From Sphingomonas jejuensis (GTDB taxonomy: Bacteria; Pseudomonadota; Alphaproteobacteria; Sphingomonadales; Sphingomonadaceae), in the NCBI RefSeq assembly GCF_011927695.1, contig NZ_JAATJE010000001.1:1814748-1878747 (forward strand): a stretch of DNA of 64,000 nt, read 5' to 3'. Both the position numbers and the translations under genes were made by a program. Within the stretch, counting starts at the first letter, position 1. Every line of letters starts with the position of its first letter. This document shows positions 26,340 through 34,619 of this stretch, piece after piece. The notes beneath the pieces are model-generated. The model did not search any database and was not told where the DNA came from. It saw only the letters and a list, made by a program, of their open reading frames with translations.

Positions 26340-27677
26340 ATGGCGGGGCTGCGCTTCATTGACCTGTTCGCGGGACTTGGCGGTTTTCACCAAGCATTGG
26401 AGCGTCTTGGGCACACATGCGTGTTTGCGTCCGAACTCGATCCTGCGCTCGCAGACCTTTACAAAAAGAACTTCGATATTCGTCCTCATGGCGATATTCG
26501 CGAAGCCCATGCAGAAGTGCCGCCGCATGACATTCTGTGTGCAGGCTTTCCTTGCCAACCCTTCTCGAAAGCGGGCGACCAACTCGGTTTCGATTGTCCT
26601 CAGTGGGGCGATCTTTTCGACTACGTTCTAACGATCCTTGATACCCATAAGCCGGCCTATCTGCTGATTGAAAACGTGCCGAACCTGATACGGCACGATG
26701 AAGGCAAGACGTGGGAGAAGATCAAAGGCAGGCTGGAAGCGCTTGAATACAAGGTCGATCTCGGGAAGCTATCACCCCATATGTTCGGCGTTCCACAGGT
26801 GCGAGAGCGCGCTATCATTGTTGGCGCGCGGGGCGGACTGGATCACTTCTCATGGCCGACCGCTACCCATCGTCCCGATGAAATCAACATCAAGAGTGTC
26901 CTTGACGAGAACCCGGAGGAAGCCCGGAAGCTTGGTCCGAAATTCATTGAATATCTTGAGACATGGCAGGGGTTGATCGCCCAATTGCCGAAGGAGGAGG
27001 AACTCCCCTCATTCCCTATTTGGGCAATGGAGTTCGGAGCAACCTACCCGTATCGGGATATGACGCCGCACGAGCTTGGCTTTGCTGAGATTGCGTCCTT
27101 CAAGGGGGCGCTTGGATGCTCCTTGAAGGGGCTTGGGGCCGACGAGGTCAAGGCAGCCTTGCCCGCATACGCGCGGGACGAAGGCAAGCGCTTCCCGGAT
27201 TGGAAGCAGCAGTTCATTCGCCAGAATCGCGACTTTTATAAGCGCCATAAGGCGGTGATTGATCCTTGGCTTCCCCGGATCAAGGAGTTTGCCCCGAGCT
27301 TCCAGAAGCTGGAGTGGAATTGGAAAGGCGGGCCGCGTGACCTGTGGCAGGCGGTCATCCAGTTCCGGGCATCGGGGATACGCGCAAAGCGCCCGACCGC
27401 CGCTCCCTCGCTGGTGGCCCTGACGACAAGCCAGGTGCCGGTGATCCCGTGGGAGCGCCGCTATATGACCATGCGTGAATGCGCGCGACTCCAAAGCATG
27501 GGAAAGCTGCCCAATCTGCCCGATAGCCAGACCGCCGCTCACAAGGCGCTCGGCAATGCCGTCAACGTGGACGTCATCGCCGCCGTGGCTACGGTCCTGC
27601 TCCTTCCTCCCGCTGAATCAGGCACAGCAGAGCCTATGACAGGCGCTCGGGAGGAGGAGGATAGCCTTGCAGCCTGA
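26340..27677 (+). CDS. DNA (cytosine-5-)-methyltransferase
   Basis: A 445-residue C5 cytosine methyltransferase using S-adenosylmethionine. Motif I is FIDLFAGLGGFHQALERLG, motif IV CAGFPCQPFSKAGD with catalytic Cys72, motif VI ENVPNL (residues 111-116), motif VIII QVRERAIIVG and motif X ALGNAVNVDV. The long target-recognition region (about 190-370) sets the sequence specificity, which cannot be read. GC content here is visibly lower than in the flanking ICE genes. It overlaps the next gene by 11 bases and should protect host DNA from the system's nuclease. Confidence 0.95.
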   Translation: MAGLRFIDLFAGLGGFHQALERLGHTCVFASELDPALADLYKKNFDIRPHGDIREAHAEVPPHDILCAGFPCQPFSKAGDQLGFDCPQWGDLFDYVLTILDTHKPAYLLIENVPNLIRHDEGKTWEKIKGRLEALEYKVDLGKLSPHMFGVPQVRERAIIVGARGGLDHFSWPTATHRPDEINIKSVLDENPEEARKLGPKFIEYLETWQGLIAQLPKEEELPSFPIWAMEFGATYPYRDMTPHELGFAEIASFKGALGCSLKGLGADEVKAALPAYARDEGKRFPDWKQQFIRQNRDFYKRHKAVIDPWLPRIKEFAPSFQKLEWNWKGGPRDLWQAVIQFRASGIRAKRPTAAPSLVALTTSQVPVIPWERRYMTMRECARLQSMGKLPNLPDSQTAAHKALGNAVNVDVIAAVATVLLLPPAESGTAEPMTGAREEEDSLAA

Positions 27678-29220
27678 GACAAGCGCGACCGAGGAGATCA
27701 CGGCCGTCGCAATCCGGCCGGGCGTCAGCGTTCTCTCCATCCTGCGGCACCTGAACTACAAGACATGGTTCGCCTTGGCCGAGTTCGTGGACAACGCGGT
27801 TCAGAGCTACCTCGTCAACAAGGACCGGCTGGAGGCCCTGCATGGCCCGGATTTCCGGCTGAAGGTGGAGATCATCGTCGAGCAGGCGGCGCCGTCGCGC
27901 ATCATCATCCGTGACAATGCCGCAGGCATAGCCTTGCAGGACTTCCCCCGCGCTTTCCGTCCCGCTGCGATCCCGCCGGAACGTGGGGGGTTATCCGAGT
28001 TCGGCATGGGGATGAAAAGCGCAGCCTGCTGGTTCGCGCCGCGCTGGTCCGTGCGCACCAAAGCCCTCGGCGATCCGATGGGACGTATGGTGAGATTCGA
28101 CGTTGCGAAGATCGTTCGTGACGAGATCGAGGAGTTGGAGATTGAAGCCGCTCCCATCAAGGCGAGCGCTCACTTCACCGAGGTCGTCCTTGAGCAGCCC
28201 TACCATCTTCCGACCGGGCGCACGGTCTCCAAGATCAAGGATCACCTGACCGACATATACCGGGTTTATCTGCGCGATGGCCTGCTCGAGCTTCGCTTGA
28301 ACGGCGATCCTCTCAACTATGTCTCCCCGCGCATCCTCACTGCCCCTTACGTTCGCAAGCCGGAAGACGGGCCCAAGCTGTGGCGGCGGGAGATCAGCTT
28401 TGATCTCGGCGGCGGCCTCTCGGCTCATGGCTTTGCCGCCCTCATGGACCCGATGAACACCAACCGTTCGGGCTTCGCGCTTTTCCGGCGCGGCAGGCTG
28501 ATCGAAGGCAGCGGCGATGAGGGATACCGGCCCGCGTATATCTTCGGCCAGCCGGGCAACTTCCGCTGGCGGAGGCTCTTTGGCGAGCTTCACCTTGAAG
28601 GGTTCGAGGTCAGCCATACCAAGGACGGCTTTCGCTGGGACGAGAATGAGCGACCATTCCTTGAACTGCTGCGGGAGGAGCTTGATAGCGACGACCTGCC
28701 CCTTCTCCGGCAGGCCGATCTGCACCGCGTTCAGGCTCCCCGCAACGAACTCGCCGACGCCGCCCAAAAAGCCATCGCCAGGACGGTCGAGGCCATGCAG
28801 GCGACCTTGCCCGGCGCATTGCCGGGCCTCGCGAGCGAGCAGCCGGTCGAAACGCGCGAGGCTCCATTGGAGCCTGAACCGTCCTTAGCGAAGCGCGAGT
28901 TGGCTATCCATTTCCGCGACCAGAAATGGCTGCTTCAGATCGAACTGACGAATGATCCCGCGCAGGCGGACTGGCTGGCGGTGAGCGACCAGCCTGCCCG
29001 GCAGGACGGCGTGCAGGTGCTTGAGATTAGGCTCTCACTCATTCACCCATTCATGGTCAGCTTCGCGCAAACTGATCCTGACGGTGTGGAAGCCCTGCTT
29101 CGCGTCGCGGCAGGCTTGGCTCTTTCGGAGAAGCTGGCGCGTGGCGTCGGCCTAAAGCAGGCAGGCACCATTCGCCGGAACCTGAATGAGCTGTTGCGCG
29201 CAGCTCTCGCCAAGCCATAG
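27667..29220 (+). CDS. MORC/GHKL-type ATPase of a restriction system
   Basis: A 517-residue protein starting at a TTG inside the methyltransferase end, after a GGAGGAGGAGG purine run. The N-terminal GHKL fold is visible: FALAEFVDNAVQS (Glu39, Asn43), IIIRDNAAGI (Asp83) and FGMGMKSAACWFA (residues 112-124), as in Hsp90, MutL and MORC. MORC-like ATPases that occur with methyltransferase, Z1 and nuclease genes were recognised by comparative genomics as a family of restriction-like systems. It probably acts as an ATP-driven DNA clamp or switch. Confidence 0.85.
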   Translation: MQPETSATEEITAVAIRPGVSVLSILRHLNYKTWFALAEFVDNAVQSYLVNKDRLEALHGPDFRLKVEIIVEQAAPSRIIIRDNAAGIALQDFPRAFRPAAIPPERGGLSEFGMGMKSAACWFAPRWSVRTKALGDPMGRMVRFDVAKIVRDEIEELEIEAAPIKASAHFTEVVLEQPYHLPTGRTVSKIKDHLTDIYRVYLRDGLLELRLNGDPLNYVSPRILTAPYVRKPEDGPKLWRREISFDLGGGLSAHGFAALMDPMNTNRSGFALFRRGRLIEGSGDEGYRPAYIFGQPGNFRWRRLFGELHLEGFEVSHTKDGFRWDENERPFLELLREELDSDDLPLLRQADLHRVQAPRNELADAAQKAIARTVEAMQATLPGALPGLASEQPVETREAPLEPEPSLAKRELAIHFRDQKWLLQIELTNDPAQADWLAVSDQPARQDGVQVLEIRLSLIHPFMVSFAQTDPDGVEALLRVAAGLALSEKLARGVGLKQAGTIRRNLNELLRAALAKP

Positions 29221-29228
29221 GTTGAGAA

Positions 29229-31457
29229 ATGTCCAGTGGATCAGCAGTAGTCACTCCCCTTGATCCCCCGCGCCAGCCGGGTGCCAACTGGAATCCTCAC
29301 ATCGGCGAGGAAGCGAGGGAGCTAGTCTTCAGGAAGCTTGCTCACGAAAGCCAGGACGCGAAGGATGCAGTCCTGAGTTCCGCCGCATCAATTCTATCGA
29401 AAGCTGTCGATCCGCAGGCCGATTCGGGCAGCGAAACCGGCCTCGTCGTGGGCTATGTCCAGAGCGGCAAGACCTTATCGTTCACGACCGTCATGGCGCT
29501 CGCGCGCGACAACGGGTTCCAACTCGTCATCGTGGTGGCGGGCATATCGAAACTGCTGCTCAAGCAATCCACCGACCGTCTCCGCAAGGATCTCCAGATT
29601 GAGGAGATCGAGGGATCGCTCCAATGGAAGCTCTACACCAATCCTGCCGACAACGAGACCAACCGGCGGCATATCCAGCAGACCCTGGCCGAATGGTCCG
29701 ATCCTGATGTTGCGCAAAGCGAGCGAGCAACCGTTCTCATCACCGTGATGAAGAACCATAGCTGGCTTCGCAAGCTATTGGGTCTGCTACGCCATCTCGA
29801 CCTTTCCGGCGTGCCAACCCTCATCATCGACGACGAGGCCGATCAAGCAAGCCTGAACACACTTGTCCGGCAGCAGCGGCAGAGCCCGACGTATCAGCGC
29901 TTGCTCGATGTGCGGGATGCGATCCCGCACCATACCTTCCTGCAATATACCGCCACCCCCCAGGCACCACTGCTCATCAACATCATCGACGCGCTCTCGC
30001 CGGGCTTCGTTGAGGTGTTGGAGCCGGGCACCGGATATGTGGGCGGACAAGCCTTCTTCTCCGGTAACATGCCGCTCATCAGGGTGATCGACCCGCTAGA
30101 TATCTCGACGGACGACAATCCCCTTACTGATCCGCCCGAGCCGCTTTGCGAAGCGCTGCGCGTCTTCCTGCTCGGGGTAGCGGCCGGACTCGTTGAAGGT
30201 CAGAGCGCCCGCAATCCGCGCCGGTCCATGCTTGTCCATCCATCGCAGCGGACGGACTCCCACGCTGAATACTGGCGATGGATCAGCGCAATGTTCGACG
30301 ATTGGCAGCGGGTGCTGGAGTTGCCCGATGGCGATGCCGACAAGCAGGACTTGTTGGATGAGTTTCGGCGGGATTACGGCGAACTTACCGATACGGTGGA
30401 TGGCCTGCCTTCATTCGACGACTTGGCAAGGCGGCTTCCAAGGGCGTTCCGCAAGACTAAGATTGAGCAGGTCAACGCGCGCGCGGGCCAAACGCCTGAG
30501 ATAGACTGGAGCCAGTCCTACGGCTGGATACTGGTTGGCGGACAGGCGATGGATCGCGGGTTCACCGTCGAGGGCTTAACCGTCACTTATATGCCCCGCG
30601 GCCCCGGCATGGGCAATGCCGACACGGTGCAGCAGCGCGGTCGCTTCTTCGGCTACAAGCAGAGATATCTAGGCTTCTGCCGTATCTACCTTGAGCAGGA
30701 CGCCCTCAACGCCTTTGAGGACTATGTGGCACATGAGGAAGACATGCGCCGACAGCTTCAGGACGTGCAACGCAGCGGCCAGCCTCTTAGCGCGTGGAAG
30801 CGCGCATTCGTCCTCTCGCCCGATCTTCAGGCGTGCCGGCGCAATGTCATTAACTACGACTACGTGCGGGGCAATTATTCCGATCAATGGTTCTATCCCG
30901 GCGTCGCGGAAGCCCCTGAGGAGGTGCTGGATGCGAACCGCGCAACGACCGCGCAGTTCCTCGCAGGCGTCCCGCTTACGGCTGATCCTGATCTTGCCGG
31001 TCGAGAGCCTGCGCAGCGGCACAAGGTGGCTCGTGGCCTTTCTCTTGCACAGGTCGTCAGCGACCTAATCGTGCCGTTCAGGGTCACGGGCGCGTCGGAC
31101 TCACGCAATCTCGTCGGCCTGATGCTCCAGCTTTCCAAGGCGCTGGAGGACAATGGTGACGAGCAATGCACCATCTACCATGTCAGCCCCGAGTTTGCCC
31201 GCTCCCGTGCCATCGACGCCAATGGCAAAATCAACGAGTTGTTCCAGGGCGCGACGCGGCTGGCGTCGGGCGGGTATAGCTATCCCGGCGATGCGGCCTT
31301 CCGCGACGACGATACTGTGACGATCCAACTCCACACTCTCCAGCTTCGTCGCGGCGACACCGTGGTCGTTGAGAACGTGCCCATCATCGCCATCTGGATT
31401 CCACGGCGGTTGGAAGTGGATTGGGTCTCGCAGCACCAGCGCGAGCAGGATGACTGA
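29229..31457 (+). CDS. Z1-domain superfamily-II-like ATPase
   Basis: A 742-residue protein with the Z1 domain. Walker A is GYVQSGKTLSF (residues 75-85), Walker B LIIDDEADQAS (about 198-208), motif III QYTATPQAPLL, and the C-terminal helicase lobe has GGQAMDRGFTVEGLTVTYM and QQRGRFFGYKQ, with the arginines of motif VI. It is an ATPase expected to translocate on or remodel DNA for the associated nuclease. The ATG lies 8 bases after the previous stop; its end overlaps the nuclease start by 8 bases. Confidence 0.88.
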   Translation: MSSGSAVVTPLDPPRQPGANWNPHIGEEARELVFRKLAHESQDAKDAVLSSAASILSKAVDPQADSGSETGLVVGYVQSGKTLSFTTVMALARDNGFQLVIVVAGISKLLLKQSTDRLRKDLQIEEIEGSLQWKLYTNPADNETNRRHIQQTLAEWSDPDVAQSERATVLITVMKNHSWLRKLLGLLRHLDLSGVPTLIIDDEADQASLNTLVRQQRQSPTYQRLLDVRDAIPHHTFLQYTATPQAPLLINIIDALSPGFVEVLEPGTGYVGGQAFFSGNMPLIRVIDPLDISTDDNPLTDPPEPLCEALRVFLLGVAAGLVEGQSARNPRRSMLVHPSQRTDSHAEYWRWISAMFDDWQRVLELPDGDADKQDLLDEFRRDYGELTDTVDGLPSFDDLARRLPRAFRKTKIEQVNARAGQTPEIDWSQSYGWILVGGQAMDRGFTVEGLTVTYMPRGPGMGNADTVQQRGRFFGYKQRYLGFCRIYLEQDALNAFEDYVAHEEDMRRQLQDVQRSGQPLSAWKRAFVLSPDLQACRRNVINYDYVRGNYSDQWFYPGVAEAPEEVLDANRATTAQFLAGVPLTADPDLAGREPAQRHKVARGLSLAQVVSDLIVPFRVTGASDSRNLVGLMLQLSKALEDNGDEQCTIYHVSPEFARSRAIDANGKINELFQGATRLASGGYSYPGDAAFRDDDTVTIQLHTLQLRRGDTVVVENVPIIAIWIPRRLEVDWVSQHQREQDD

Positions 31458-32445
31458 CGTTTCTCTCGCCGAGTTGCTGGCCTCGATCGAGCCTCTTGCG
31501 CATGGCGCGGACGAGGGGTCGTTCAGGGTGCGGGCGATCCCGGGCTATGAACGTCACTACGTGGGTCGCAACGCTGCCGGGCAACCAAGCCTGCTGCTTG
31601 GCAGTGCTGCCGGTGTTTTCCATGCGCCTGTGCGGCTGGCGATGCTTGAGGCCCGCTTCGGCAACCGGCATCGTATCCACCCGGTAGACGGAGAGCAGCG
31701 CGAGGAGTTGCTATCCGTCATCACATGCACCTCGCACGACGCCCAGGCGCAGGCGTATTTCCTGCATGTGTGCAGCACGATCCTTCGCATCTTGGGGCCA
31801 ATCCCCTCCCTGCATGACATCGTGCAGGTGGTTCAGCGCTTGATCGAACTGTTCCGGCGACTGGCGCGCCCGGCATCACGCTCGCTCAACGGACTGCTCG
31901 GCGAACTCTTCCTGATCGCGGTCAGCCGGAACGTGGAGGCATCGGTCGCGGCTTGGCGAAGCTCCGACATCGACCGCTTCGACTTTTCAGTTGGCAACGT
32001 GCGCCTTGACGTGAAAGCGTCAGCGGAGCGGCTGCGCGCTCATCACCTTTCCGCTGAGCAATGCCAGCCGCCAACAGGGACGATCGGGCTACTCGCCTCG
32101 CTTTTCATCGAAGGGAGCGGCGGGGGGCAATCGCTGCGCGAACTCGTTGCCGCGATCGAGGCTGCACTGGCAGGCCGTGACGATCTGATCCTGAAGGTTC
32201 AGGAAACCATCGCTGAGTCGCTGGGTGAGAGCCTGCCGACCGCGATGGGCGCGCGGTTCGATGACCGCTTGGCGCTCGCTTCGCTCCGCTTCTACGACTT
32301 GGCGACGGTGCCCGCGATCCGGGGCGGTGTGCCGCATGAGGTTAGCCAAGTCCATTTCCGCTCTGACCTGTCACGCACTGAGCCGCTTAGCGGAACTGCC
32401 TTGCAACTGATCTCCGAGACAGCGAGTCAATTCCTGCCTCGATAG
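31450..32445 (+). CDS. PD-(D/E)XK-motif protein (DUF4420), probable nuclease of the system
   Basis: A 331-residue protein whose restriction-enzyme-like core reads GLLGELFLI (Glu152), DRFDFS (Asp178) and RLDVKAS (Asp187, Lys189), matching the E...D...(D/E)xK pattern of PD-(D/E)XK nucleases and the DUF4420 family. Gene order methyltransferase, MORC-like ATPase, Z1 ATPase, DUF4420 makes this the likely DNA-cutting subunit. The GC-rich ICE backbone resumes directly after the stop. Confidence 0.83.
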   Translation: MTDVSLAELLASIEPLAHGADEGSFRVRAIPGYERHYVGRNAAGQPSLLLGSAAGVFHAPVRLAMLEARFGNRHRIHPVDGEQREELLSVITCTSHDAQAQAYFLHVCSTILRILGPIPSLHDIVQVVQRLIELFRRLARPASRSLNGLLGELFLIAVSRNVEASVAAWRSSDIDRFDFSVGNVRLDVKASAERLRAHHLSAEQCQPPTGTIGLLASLFIEGSGGGQSLRELVAAIEAALAGRDDLILKVQETIAESLGESLPTAMGARFDDRLALASLRFYDLATVPAIRGGVPHEVSQVHFRSDLSRTEPLSGTALQLISETASQFLPR

Positions 32446-32577
32446 TTGCTTGGGGCGCCGCCCCCAGCGCCCTCCGGAGCGGCTTCCGCCCAGCTTCCTC
32501 CACGCTTCGCGTTCCGTGCAGCCGGTTCCCCGCGAAGCCGCCCACTCCGGTTGCACCCCCGGTCTCGCCGACGGGCA

Positions 32578-32612
32578 GGGTTTCAGCGCGGCGCTCCGCT
32601 GCGCGGAAACCC
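32578..32612 (+). promoter_or_regulatory. 35-nt hairpin immediately upstream of the DUF932 ribosome site
   Basis: GGGTTTC pairs with GAAACCC, and inside it GCGCGGCG pairs with CGCTGCGC (one G-U) around a CTC triloop, with one A/G mismatch between the stems. The AAGGAGG ribosome site starts 7 bases later (32619). Its position suggests translational or mRNA-stability control. Confidence 0.55.
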
Positions 32613-32630
32613 AAGCCCAAGGAGGCCAAA

Positions 32631-33473
32631 ATGCACTATCAGCTTGCCACCCGGTTCGGCCGGAACGCCCATCAGATCAGCGGCCTGGAGCCGCTCGACA
32701 ACGAGGCGCTCTATCGGCACGTCCCTTCGATCTTCGCCCGCGAGGCACACGACAGCCGTTCGGATCGCTACGTCTATGTCCCCACCATCGACATCGTGGA
32801 GGGGCTGCGCCGGGAAGGATGGTCGCCGTTCTTCGCGGTGCAGTCGGTGCCGCGCGACGGTTCGCGCCACGGCCACGCCAAGCACATGCTGCGCCTTCGC
32901 CGGGATGACGGAATCGGCAAACCGGAGGCCGCCGAAGTCATCATCGTGAACAGCCACGATGGCACGTCTGCCTATCAGATGTTCGCGGGGATGCTGCGTT
33001 TCGTCTGCACCAATTCCATGATCGCGGGCGAGCGGTTCGAGGAGGTCCGCGTGCCGCACAAGGGCAACATTGAGCACGACATTATCGAGGGCGTGTTCAC
33101 CGTCGCCGAAGACTTCCCCCGGCTGATCGACGCCAGCGAGTCGATGAAGGCGATCCAGCTTTCCGAGGACGAGCAGCGCTTGCTCGGCGAGGTCAGCCTT
33201 GTTGCCCGCTATGGCGATGACGAAAGCCCTGTCCGCCCCGAACAGATCATCGAACCGCGCCGCCGCGAGGATGTGGACCGCAGCCTGTGGACCACGTTCA
33301 ACGTCATTCAGGAGAATGTCGTGCGGGGCGGATTGCAGGGCCGCAAGCGCAACGCCGAAGGTCGTATCCGCCGCAGCCAGACGCGCGCCATCAACGGCAT
33401 CGACCAGAACGTGACGCTCAATCGCGCGCTCTGGACGCTGGCCGAAGGGATGCAGCGTCTCAAAGCAGCATGA
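32631..33473 (+). CDS. DUF932 family protein
   Basis: A 280-residue protein of the DUF932 family, typical of plasmids, phages and ICEs: YVYVPTIDIVEGLRREGWSPFFAVQSVPR and FVCTNSMIAGERFEEVRVPHKGN are its core segments, and YQMFAGMLRF precedes the second. A basic stretch GRKRNAEGRIRRSQTR lies near the C-terminus. Some relatives resemble phage proteins that counter RecBCD-type nucleases, but no activity can be assigned here. The start has AAGGAGG, and a strong terminator follows. Confidence 0.9.
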   Translation: MHYQLATRFGRNAHQISGLEPLDNEALYRHVPSIFAREAHDSRSDRYVYVPTIDIVEGLRREGWSPFFAVQSVPRDGSRHGHAKHMLRLRRDDGIGKPEAAEVIIVNSHDGTSAYQMFAGMLRFVCTNSMIAGERFEEVRVPHKGNIEHDIIEGVFTVAEDFPRLIDASESMKAIQLSEDEQRLLGEVSLVARYGDDESPVRPEQIIEPRRREDVDRSLWTTFNVIQENVVRGGLQGRKRNAEGRIRRSQTRAINGIDQNVTLNRALWTLAEGMQRLKAA

Positions 33474-33482
33474 TCCGAACCG

Positions 33483-33524
33483 CCGCAGGGCCGGAGTTTC
33501 CGGCCCTGCGGCTTTGCTATTTTT
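33483..33524 (+). terminator. rho-independent terminator after DUF932
   Basis: A perfect 12-bp stem (CCGCAGGGCCGG with CCGGCCCTGCGG), loop AGTTT, followed by CTTTGCTATTTTT, starting 10 bases past the stop. Confidence 0.9.
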
Positions 33525-33991
33525 GCGCCGATCCGCTGCGCCGGATCGGCGGCGGCCGCGCGTCTCAAGGTCCGCGCGGCCGCTATAGTGCTCGCCGGGC
33601 TGACGCCCGGCTCGCGCAGGTGGTGGTCAAATCGGCCACTTCATTCTATGAAGCCGACGGGCCGCTACGCGGCGGCCTGGGGCGTGGAAACCCCTGAATA
33701 TTCGGTTGGGCGCCGGCCGTGACGGCGCCGCCATCCTTGACCACATGGTCGGGGAGCCTGTGACGTATACAACAGGCTTCCGGGCTAAAGGTCATAGGGA
33801 CCGAGATATTCCGGTTTTCCAACTCCCCGACTACGGGTCTAGGAGCTGTTTGCGGGGGCGCACCGCAAACCAGCAGCTCCATGAGTGATCGTCGAGCAAT
33901 GCGGATTGCGCGCGCAGTTATGCCGAGCAAGCGCATCGAAAATGCTTCGCCATGAGGCTATTAGTTAACGTGGCGAAGACTTGGGGGCATC
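33525..33991. other. hairpin-dense non-coding region
   Basis: About 470 bases with no gene but many inverted repeats: CCGATCCG/CGGATCGG (33528-33549), GCGGCCGCGCG/CGCGCGGCCGC (33552-33583), GCCGGGC-TGAC-GCCCGGC (33594-33611), a nested structure GTCGGGGA...TCCCCGAC (33748-33831) enclosing GCCTGT/ACAGGC, and GGAGCTG-TTTGCGG/CCGCAAA-(CCAG)-CAGCTCC (33842-33880). It could be a structured RNA, a protein-binding control region or a replication or transfer origin. Confidence 0.5.
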
Positions 33992-34264
33992 ATGGACGAC
34001 AACAGTTTTGATGATCGAGCACCCGATTCCTCACAGCTCACCAGCTACGATGAGGGACATCTAATCGCTTACCTCCGCCTCCTAGATGCGGAAGCGGACG
34101 GGGCCGATTGGCGGGAGATCGCCGCAGTAATCTTCGGCATCGACGTGGCGACCGAGCCTGATCGCGCGAGGACTATGCACGAAAGCCATCTTGCGCGCGC
34201 ACGATGGATGACCGAAATCGGATACGCGCATCTGCTCGGCTCAGATCGGCCGCTAAACCGTTAA
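33992..34264 (+). CDS. single-domain DUF2285-like protein (possible QseM-like antiactivator)
   Basis: A 90-residue protein with DGADWREIAAVIFGIDV, then HESHLARARWMTEIGYAHLL. The second half resembles the DUF2285 helix-turn-helix of the regulator encoded just downstream (DWKMSASRSFVVRLVRDGI...YRKLL). In ICEMlSymR7A the antiactivator QseM is a DUF2285-type protein that binds the activator FseA; by position and fold this gene could play that part. That assignment is inference; DNA binding on its own is the alternative. Confidence 0.7.
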   Translation: MDDNSFDDRAPDSSQLTSYDEGHLIAYLRLLDAEADGADWREIAAVIFGIDVATEPDRARTMHESHLARARWMTEIGYAHLLGSDRPLNR

Positions 34265-34397
34265 GATTTAAGTCCAATTCGGACCTATTCGCGGCGCCTT
34301 CGCTGCACGGTTGTGCGCGGCCTTTGCGCTATCCCGGCCAAGACAACCGGAAGATGTTGCGCTCCTGAAATCCGCATTATGCGGTTGGGAGAATGCA

Positions 34398-34619
34398 ATG
34401 CCGACGCCGCCAGGGCGTCGCCAGCGGCGCGTCGGCGGACTGCCCGACGCACTCGGGCGCGCCGATTTAGCCGCCGAATTTTTAAGCCGAAACCGCACCT
34501 ATCGCGCCGAACACGAGCAGATGCAGCAACGCATCGCCGTCGGCGCCGTCACGCAGAAAGCCGCCGAGGCGGCATTCGCGCGGCGATGGGGGTTATCCTT
34601 TCGCCACTGCGCCAGATAA
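34398..34619 (+). CDS. N-terminal half of FseA-like activator (DUF6499-like), before a putative +1 frameshift
   Basis: From ATG 34398 (GGGAG 6 nt upstream) this frame codes 73 residues. The segment GRADLAAEFLSRNRTYRAEH resembles the DUF6499 / transcriptional-regulator-like domain usually joined to DUF2285. The frame ends shortly after RRWGLSF, while the protein continues in the +1 frame as ATAPDNLSQPVPWRPEL, exactly the order of the usual fused protein. At the junction (34596-34604) the bases are TCC TTT CGC, a known type of +1-slippery sequence (shift TTT to TTC), preceded by GGGGGTT that can pair with 16S rRNA. Confidence 0.7.
   Translation: MPTPPGRRQRRVGGLPDALGRADLAAEFLSRNRTYRAEHEQMQQRIAVGAVTQKAAEAAFARRWGLSFRHCAR

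Noticed and set aside
22709..33880. CRISPR array suspected from repeated hairpins in the leaders
   Set aside because: The repeats are short, unevenly spaced and not separated by uniform spacers; no cas genes are present.
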